Shown here piece after piece: positions 58,764-64,000 of a DNA stretch of 64,000 bases. A model generated the notes under the pieces. That model was not told the DNA's origin, did no database searches, and saw only the letters and a program-made list of their open reading frames with translations. The stretch is from assembly GCA_036259475.1 (NCBI GenBank), contig DATABS010000021.1, positions 68,460-132,459 on the forward strand, in the 5' to 3' direction. Each line of letters starts with the position of its first letter. The first letter of the stretch is position 1. Origin of the DNA: ZC4RG17 sp036259475 (GTDB taxonomy: Bacteria > Actinomycetota > Acidimicrobiia > Spongiisociales > ZC4RG35). The position numbers and the translations under genes were made by a program.

Positions 58764-59242
58764 ACGACATGACCACCGAGGAAAGAGTGACTATCAAAGA
58801 CCAGTTGGCGGCCGAGTTGCGCGACGCCATGAAAACCGGTGACAAGTTGCGCCGTGACGCCATTCGACAGGTCCAGACCGAGGTGACCACCGTGACGCGC
58901 CAGGCGGGCATGGCGGAGGACACCGATGAGGTGTACGAGGTCGTCATCGCCGCCTATGTCAAGAAGATGGCCAAGGCCCGCGACGAGTACTTGGAGATGG
59001 GTGAACGCGGGGCGGAGATGGGCGCCAAGCTCGGCTTCGAGGTCGACTATCTCTCGCAGTGGCTGCCCGGCAAGCTGGGAGAAGCCGAGACTCGAGGCCT
59101 GATCCGACAGACCATCGAGGACATGAAGGTCGAGGGCGACCCCAAGGCGGTTGGTCGTGTCGTCGGCGCGCTGATGAAGACACGGAGCGATCTCGACGGG
59201 GCGTTGGTCAACCGGCTCGCCCGGGAGGAGCTGGGGGCGTGA
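58760..59242 (+). CDS. GatB/YqeY-domain protein
   Basis: A 160-residue helical protein. The conserved start TIKDQLAAELRDAMKTGDKLRRDAIR and the middle YVKKMAKARDEY region match YqeY, which resembles the C-terminal tRNA-binding part of GatB. Its cellular role is not fixed. The GTG start overlaps the phosphodiesterase stop; an ATG at 58769 is an alternative. A ligase gene follows after 34 bases. Confidence 0.9.
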   Translation: MNDMTTEERVTIKDQLAAELRDAMKTGDKLRRDAIRQVQTEVTTVTRQAGMAEDTDEVYEVVIAAYVKKMAKARDEYLEMGERGAEMGAKLGFEVDYLSQWLPGKLGEAETRGLIRQTIEDMKVEGDPKAVGRVVGALMKTRSDLDGALVNRLAREELGA

Positions 59243-59276
59243 GGCGCTGACCGCCCTGGGTTCGGGCTATCTGCCG

Positions 59277-60155
59277 ATGCTGGCCACGCCGTGGCCTGAT
59301 GCCTTCGATGACACCGACTGGTGGTTCGAGGTCAAGTGGGACGGCTATCGCTGTCTGGCAGTCGTCGATGGGAGAACCCGTCTGCGGAGCCGGCGGGGAC
59401 TGGACCTGGGTGAGAGATTTCCCGAGGTGGCGGCTATCGAGTTGCCGGCTGGATGGGTATTCGACGGAGAGATCGTCGCCCTCGACGACGAGGGGCGGCC
59501 CGACTTCTCCCTACTTCAGGCCGGTCGGCCGACCAACTACGTGGTCTTCGACGTGCTCGAGTCGCCCGACGGTCCGCTGCTCGACCTGCCGCTGGAGAAG
59601 CGACAGGAAAGCCTCAGGTCGCTGGAGCTGCCGGCATCGGTCGTCGTCCCCGAGCCGATCAAAGCCGAGGGCAAGGCTCTGTTCGGAGTGGCCGCGCAGC
59701 GGGGCCTGGAGGGAATCGTGGCCAAGAGGTCGACCAGCCGCTACCAGCCCGGACGACGCTCACCCGACTGGCGCAAGATCACGGCCCGGCGCCGGATGAG
59801 GGCAGTGGTAGGGGGTTGGATGCCCGGTGATGGCGGCCGGCGGAGTACCTTCGCTTCCCTCCTGGTGGGCCTGTGGGATGGCGACGACCTGCGCTGGGTC
59901 GGGGCGATCGGGTCCGGGTTCACCGACCGCGTCTTGTCCCAGATCACCGATCACTTGGGCCAGATCGAGCGGCCCACGTCGCCTTTCGTGAACCCACAAG
60001 GCATTCTCCGAGGGGCACGCTGGGTGGAGCCCCGAATCGTCGTGAACGTCGAGTACAAGGAATGGACACGGGATTTGCGGCTCCGCGCGCCGGTATTCAA
60101 AGGTGTCGAGGCGGCGGGAGAGACAGCCAGGTGGGAGGACGAAGGGCCGGGCTGA
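59277..60155 (+). CDS. ATP-dependent DNA ligase (LigC/LigD-ligase-domain type)
   Basis: A 292-residue stand-alone ligase: adenylation domain (catalytic Lys20 in FEVKWDGYR, GWVFDGEIV, FDVL, GLEGIVAKR, PDWRKI motifs) and OB-fold domain (LLVGLWDGDDLRWVG to the end). The start is immediately at the family N-terminus (MLATPWP). It lacks polymerase and phosphoesterase domains of full LigD. It lies tail to tail with ku, 0 bases apart, so it probably seals breaks in non-homologous end joining. A LigD-like polymerase would have to be encoded elsewhere. Confidence 0.9.
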   Translation: MLATPWPDAFDDTDWWFEVKWDGYRCLAVVDGRTRLRSRRGLDLGERFPEVAAIELPAGWVFDGEIVALDDEGRPDFSLLQAGRPTNYVVFDVLESPDGPLLDLPLEKRQESLRSLELPASVVVPEPIKAEGKALFGVAAQRGLEGIVAKRSTSRYQPGRRSPDWRKITARRRMRAVVGGWMPGDGGRRSTFASLLVGLWDGDDLRWVGAIGSGFTDRVLSQITDHLGQIERPTSPFVNPQGILRGARWVEPRIVVNVEYKEWTRDLRLRAPVFKGVEAAGETARWEDEGPG

Positions 60156-60938
60156 TCAGGCGGACTTTTGCTGCTTGGTTGCCTCGACCGAGGCCTTCAG
60201 AGCGTCCAGAAGATCCACGACCTTCGTCGGCTCGGGTGCCTCCGGAGCAACGATCTCCTCGCCGGCCACCTTCTTGGCCGCTGCCTCCTCGATGGCCTCG
60301 CGAGTGGTGTCGACATAGGCGGCGGCGTCGAACTCCCGAGTCAGGTTCTCGATCAGGGCCTGGGCCATCTTGACTTCTTCGTCGCGTACCTCAACGTCTC
60401 CTTCGAGCTCCTCGAACTCGGCGGCCCGGATCTCGTCAGGCCAGTGCATGGTCTCCATCACCAGTACGCCGTCCTTCGCCCGAAGGGTGGCTAGATGCTG
60501 CTTGTCGCGGATCGTCACCTTGGCGATGGCCACTACGCCCTTCTCTTCGATCGCCTCCTGGAAGATGCGGTACGCCTTGAGACCGGTCTGATCCGGAGCG
60601 AGGTAGTACGACTTCTGGTACATGATCGGGTCGATCTCGGACTCGTCGACGAACTGGACCACATCGACCAGCTTCGAGCTGCCCGGGCTCACGGCATCGA
60701 GCTCCTCCTCGGTGAACACCACATAGCGGCCCTTCTCGAACTCATAACCCTTGACGATGTCGTCCCAGGCGACTTCCTCGCCGTCGGACTCGGCCACTCG
60801 CTTGTAGCGGATGGGGGAGTTGTCGCCCTTGCGAAGTTGCTTGAAGCTCGGGCTTCGGTTCTCGGTGGCGGTGTACATCGCAACCGGGATGGAGATCAGG
60901 CCGAAGCTGATGGCGCCTTTCCAGATCGAACGCGGCAT
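60156..60938 (-). CDS. ku: Ku protein for non-homologous end joining
   Basis: A 260-residue bacterial Ku (Mku-like). It starts MPRSIWKGAISFGLISIPVAM, contains NSPIRYKRVAESDGEEV, YEFEKGRYVVFTEEEL and YYLAPDQTGLKAYRI, the bridge and core of the family, and has an extended C-terminal Ala/Glu/Lys-rich part. Ku binds broken DNA ends and recruits the ligase. It is convergent and directly adjacent to the DNA ligase gene. The ATG at 60938 is used because it begins the family motif. Confidence 0.94.
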   Translation of the reverse strand: MPRSIWKGAISFGLISIPVAMYTATENRSPSFKQLRKGDNSPIRYKRVAESDGEEVAWDDIVKGYEFEKGRYVVFTEEELDAVSPGSSKLVDVVQFVDESEIDPIMYQKSYYLAPDQTGLKAYRIFQEAIEEKGVVAIAKVTIRDKQHLATLRAKDGVLVMETMHWPDEIRAAEFEELEGDVEVRDEEVKMAQALIENLTREFDAAAYVDTTREAIEEAAAKKVAGEEIVAPEAPEPTKVVDLLDALKASVEATKQQKSA

Positions 60939-61058
60939 GGCGCCATTGTACGGACTTTCGCGCTCTCTGGGGAAGCCCACCTCTTCTTTGGATCCCCGAG
61001 TTCCTTTCCGATCGCACTTTCCGAAGTAGCGTCGACCGGTCCGAGCGACGCGAAGAAG

Positions 61059-62411
61059 TCAGCCGACGATCGAGTCCAGCAGGCCGCCCAGGTCATCGAG
61101 ATCTGGCTCGAGGCGGGTGATTCGCTCGGGGGCGGTCATGATTCCCGCCACGTCGTCAGGGAGCTGGGGTGCCTGGCCGACTGCGGTCTCGACGACTTCG
61201 GCGAACTTGGCGGGATGGGCCGTACTGACGATCACCGTCGGCCGATTGGAACTCTGTCGCTCGGCAGCTCCCCAGGCGACGGCGGTGTGCGGATCGATCA
61301 CGACACCGGTTTCGTCGTGGACCCGGCGGATCACGTCGATGGCTTCGACGTCCGCCAGCCAGGCGGCGGTGAAGTCGTCAGCGAGGCGGGAGGTGACCCG
61401 TTGCGGAAGGTCGATCTGACCCTCGGAGGCCAGTTGATCCTGGAGCGCCCGAACGGCGTCGCCGTCGCCGTCCAGGACGTCGAACAGGTAGCGCTCCAGG
61501 TTCGACGGGACCTGGATGTCCATTGCCGGCGCCACTGTGGGAGTCACCGTCCCGACCTTCAGAGTCCCGCCCTGAATGAGGTCTGTCAGGCCTCGGTTGG
61601 CGTTGTTGGCCACAGTGAGACGGGAGATAGGTGCTCCCATGCGCCGGGCGATGTGCCCGGCGAGGACGTTGCCGAAGTTGCCGGTCGGGACGACGAAGTC
61701 GACCGGTTGACCGACCCGGCCGGCGGTGTGGGCGTAGTAGGCCGACTGGGCCATGATCCTCGCCCAGTTGATGGAGTTGATGGCGCCGAGCGGGAAACGA
61801 CCGCGAAACGAGGCGAAAGCCGCCTTCACCAGCCGTTGACAGTCGTCGAATGATCCCTCGACGGCGACGGTGACGACGTTGGCGTCGGGCACCGTGGTCA
61901 TCTGCCGCCGCTGTACTTCGGAGACGGCCCCATCCGGGTAGAGGATGACGATGTCGATGCCTTGACGGCCGCGACATGCCTCGATGGCGGCCGAACCAGT
62001 GTCGCCGCTGGTCGCCCCGAGGACGAGCAGGCGCTCCCCGCGTCGGCTGAGGACCCGGTCGAACAGCTCCCCCAACAGTTGAAGGGCGTAGTCCTTGAAC
62101 GACAGTGTCGGACCCCAGAACAGCTCGAGCAGGTACCGATCTCCGCCCATCTCGCGCAGTGGGGCGACTTCGGCGTGACGGAACGCCCCGTACACCGTCT
62201 CCATGATCTCTCCCAGGTCGCTGGCGAGAGGGTCGGGGGCCACGAACGGCTCGACCACGGTGGCGACGTTCTCGGCGTAGTCATCGCCCAGGGGCCTGAG
62301 CGTGGGCAGATGGTCGGGGACATACAGGCCGCCGTCGGTTGCCATTCCCTCGATCAACACATCGGCGAAGCCGCGACCGTCGACACGGCCGCGAGTCGAC
62401 AGGTATTGCAT
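61059..62411 (-). CDS. thrC: Threonine synthase ThrC
   Basis: A 450-residue PLP enzyme making threonine from O-phosphohomoserine. The N-terminal MQYLSTRGR start, the PLP Lys in TLSFKDYALQL, LGATSGDTGSAAIEA and PTGNFGNVLAGHIARRMG follow the family. It overlaps hom by one base (TGATG), forming the hom-thrC operon of the threonine pathway. 120 bases without a gene lie between it and ku. Confidence 0.95.
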   Translation of the reverse strand: MQYLSTRGRVDGRGFADVLIEGMATDGGLYVPDHLPTLRPLGDDYAENVATVVEPFVAPDPLASDLGEIMETVYGAFRHAEVAPLREMGGDRYLLELFWGPTLSFKDYALQLLGELFDRVLSRRGERLLVLGATSGDTGSAAIEACRGRQGIDIVILYPDGAVSEVQRRQMTTVPDANVVTVAVEGSFDDCQRLVKAAFASFRGRFPLGAINSINWARIMAQSAYYAHTAGRVGQPVDFVVPTGNFGNVLAGHIARRMGAPISRLTVANNANRGLTDLIQGGTLKVGTVTPTVAPAMDIQVPSNLERYLFDVLDGDGDAVRALQDQLASEGQIDLPQRVTSRLADDFTAAWLADVEAIDVIRRVHDETGVVIDPHTAVAWGAAERQSSNRPTVIVSTAHPAKFAEVVETAVGQAPQLPDDVAGIMTAPERITRLEPDLDDLGGLLDSIVG

Positions 62412-63688
62412 CAGCCCGGCTCGCCCGCGACCCGGATGACGGCCGCCACCTGGCGGACCGACGATATCTCCGACAGCCGGCCGAGCGCTTTGGCGTGGGC
62501 GGCCTCGGGGGCGGCGTGGGTGATGAGGAGCAAGGTGGCCTCCTCGCCCCTTCCTTCCTGCCACACCGAGCGGATGGAGACGCCCGCCTCTCCGAACGCA
62601 CCCGAGACGGCAGCGAGGACACCGGGCGCGTCGTCGACCTCCAGTCGCAGATACTGGCTGGTGTCGATCAGTCCGAAGTCGGCCACCGCCCCCGCCCCGA
62701 TCCTCACCCGGGGAGTCACCGGGGTGTCAGCCAGTAGCTCGCGTGCGGCGGTGACTACGTCGCCCAATACGGCGGTGGCGGTCGGGTCCCCACCGGCTCC
62801 CGGGCCGGAGAAGAGCAGCTCGCCCAGGGCCGGACCTGAAACGAAGACGGCGTTCTGGGCCCCCCGGATGGCGGCCAGCGGGTGCTGGGATGGCACGAGC
62901 GTGGGATGAACCCGGACGCTGACCCCGTCGGCGGTCGCCTCGGCGATTCCGAGCAGTTTCACCACGTAGCCCAGACGATCGGCGAACACCAGGTCGATGG
63001 ACTCGATGTCCGCGATTCCCTCGGTGTGGACCCGGTCCAGATCGACCCACACTCCGAAGGCCAGTCCGGCGAGGATGGCGGCCTTGGCGGCGGCGTCGGC
63101 ACCTGACACGTCGGCGGTCGGGTCGGCTTCGGCGTAGCCGAGCCGCTGGGCGTCGGCCAGGACATCGGAGTAGGAGAGCCCGTCCTCGCTCATCCGGGTG
63201 AGGATGAAGTTGGTGGTGCCGTTCACTATGCCCATCACGGAAGTGATCCGCTCCCCGGCCAGCGACTCGGACAGCGGTCGGATGATCGGAATGCCTCCTC
63301 CTACCGCCGCCTCGAAGAGAAGCGACACACCGTGCGCCGCGGCCTTCTCGAACAAGGCGGGCCCCTCAGCGGCGACCAGCGCCTTGTTGGCCGTCACCAC
63401 CGGCTTACCCGCCTCGAGTGCCTTGACCACCAGGCTGCGAGCTGGTTCCAGGCCGCCCATCAGCTCCACGACGAGTCTCACGTCCGGATCGGTCACCACG
63501 TCCTCGGGTCGGTCGGTGGCGTAGTCCGCCGGGAACAGGCGCGCCTTCGACAGATCACGCACCGCCACCCGGACCAGTTGCAGATCGAGTCCGGTTTTGG
63601 TGCGGATGGTTTCGTGCTCATCGAGGAGCTTGTGGGCCAGACTCCCACCAACGACGCCACCACCCAGGATTCCGATTCCGACACGCAT
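62411..63688 (-). CDS. hom: Homoserine dehydrogenase Hom
   Basis: A 425-residue NAD(P)-dependent enzyme converting aspartate semialdehyde to homoserine. The Rossmann motif ILGGGVVGGSLA starts the protein; VVTANKALVA and VNGTTNFILTRMSEDG are catalytic motifs, with SGADAAAKAAILA after them; a C-terminal ACT domain (about 345-425) suits threonine feedback control. It is upstream of thrC in the same operon. Confidence 0.96.
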   Translation of the reverse strand: MRVGIGILGGGVVGGSLAHKLLDEHETIRTKTGLDLQLVRVAVRDLSKARLFPADYATDRPEDVVTDPDVRLVVELMGGLEPARSLVVKALEAGKPVVTANKALVAAEGPALFEKAAAHGVSLLFEAAVGGGIPIIRPLSESLAGERITSVMGIVNGTTNFILTRMSEDGLSYSDVLADAQRLGYAEADPTADVSGADAAAKAAILAGLAFGVWVDLDRVHTEGIADIESIDLVFADRLGYVVKLLGIAEATADGVSVRVHPTLVPSQHPLAAIRGAQNAVFVSGPALGELLFSGPGAGGDPTATAVLGDVVTAARELLADTPVTPRVRIGAGAVADFGLIDTSQYLRLEVDDAPGVLAAVSGAFGEAGVSIRSVWQEGRGEEATLLLITHAAPEAAHAKALGRLSEISSVRQVAAVIRVAGEPG

Positions 63689-63756
63689 GCCATCGAAACG
63701 CTAGTCCTGCGGCATTCCGCCCCAGAACCGACCCCCGGTAGAATGAGGCCTCACCC

Positions 63757-63828
63757 GCTCCCGTAGCTCAGGGGATAGAGCACTGGTCTCCGGAACCAGG
63801 TGCGGAGGTTCGAGTCCTCCCGGGAGCG
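63757..63828 (+). tRNA. tRNA-Arg (anticodon CCG)
   Basis: A 72-base cloverleaf. The acceptor arm GCTCCCG pairs fully with CGGGAGC. The D-arm is GCTC...GAGC. The anticodon arm CTGGT-CTCCGGA-ACCAG gives anticodon CCG for CGG codons. The T-arm is GGAGG-TTCGAGT-CCTCC. The discriminator is G. The CCA end is not encoded. Its 3' half forms the start of a 100-base tandem repeat running to the window end. Confidence 0.95.
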
Positions 63829-64000
63829 CATACCTGCCCGGCTCACGCGGTTCTTGCGAAAGCTCAGGGGATAGAGACTCTGCCGATTGCCGGAACCAGG
63901 TGCGGAGGTTCGAGTCCTCCCGGGAGCGCATACCTGCCCGGCTCACGCGGTTCTTGCGAAAGCTCAGGGGATAGAGGCTCTGCCGATTGCCGGATCCAGG
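63801..64000 (+). repeat. 100-bp tandem repeat derived from tRNA-Arg (two units in window)
   Basis: Units 63801-63900 and 63901-64000 are identical at 98 of 100 positions. Each begins with the 3' part of the tRNA-Arg gene (variable loop, T-arm and acceptor strand), continues with a spacer of about 30 bases and ends with a piece of the tRNA 5' half (the 16-base AGCTCAGGGGATAGAG of the D-arm) plus the CCGGAACCAGG end of the anticodon arm. In the downstream copies the acceptor 5' strand and the 5' anticodon strand are lost, so they cannot fold as tRNA-Arg. The array may continue beyond the window. Confidence 0.88.

Noticed and set aside
60495..61853. 452-residue plus-strand ORF across ku and thrC
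   Set aside because: Antisense to two well-supported genes; no motif.
63701..63946. 81-residue minus-strand ORF with text like GLEPPHLVPE
   Set aside because: It is the antisense translation of the tRNA-Arg gene and its repeated copies, a known type of false ORF; no domain or ribosome binding site.

Overview
The window reads as a chromosome segment of a high-GC actinobacterium, most likely an uncultivated member of the class Acidimicrobiia or a close relative. The evidence is a WhiB regulator, a class E sortase, a DUF222/HNH (13E12-type) protein, a TIGR04222 membrane protein, DUF3107, a SepX/GlpR-like protein beside moeA and moaC, a bacterial Ku/ligase pair, strong GC bias, many GTG/TTG starts and many ATGA/GTGA/TGATG gene overlaps. 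The class assignment is an inference, because no rRNA gene is present. No prophage, insertion sequence or CRISPR array was seen.

Layout. 0-6 kb: two membrane HD-domain proteins (the first cut by the window edge), a DUF5317 protein, a crotonase, a two-domain VOC protein and a DUF222/HNH protein. 6-13.6 kb: sortase with a membrane microprotein, then an Fe-S themed block (TlpA-like thioredoxin, aconitase AcnA, a SufR-like four-cysteine regulator and divergent Mrp/ApbC), then small membrane proteins. 13.6-31.5 kb: a large amine/polyamine and acyl catabolism region. It holds two class III aminotransferases, an amidohydrolase, a complete PotABCD-type importer, an agmatinase-family hydrolase, two aldehyde dehydrogenases, a PuuB-like FAD amine oxidase, a salicylyl-CoA hydroxylase-like fusion enzyme and a trans-aconitate methyltransferase. 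Inside it lies a frameshifted AbiEi/DUF559-type gene bracketed by two REP-like hairpins.

31.5-44.5 kb: RNase HI fused to a SLOG-like domain, a CGNR regulator facing a 61-residue CxC microprotein, a ThDP enzyme, UppP, PlsY, and a run of eukaryotic-type UDPGP - moeA - moaC - sepX-like - translin-like - aldo/keto reductase. This run ends in a third copy of the hairpin and a tRNA-Ala. 44.6-53.6 kb: a short, variant aconitase-family enzyme, a secreted HELTH metalloprotease, then housekeeping genes (rsmI, an AbrB-like regulator, tatD, rsmA, ispE). 53.6-64 kb: tRNA-Gln, glmU, prs, yjbQ-like, LysM protein, DUF3107, whiB facing a glycerophosphodiesterase across a perfect CRP-type palindrome, yqeY, an NHEJ pair (ligase and Ku, tail to tail), thrC-hom, and tRNA-Arg. 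The tRNA-Arg 3' half is repeated with an exact 100-bp period up to the window end.

The most unusual items are the RNase HI-SLOG fusion, the translin-family protein in the SepX neighbourhood, the REP-like hairpins around the AbiEi/DUF559 gene, the tRNA-Arg derived tandem repeat, and the SufR-like regulator between acnA and mrp with two CTATAG boxes three helical turns apart. All functions are read from sequence motifs and gene context; no database search was run.
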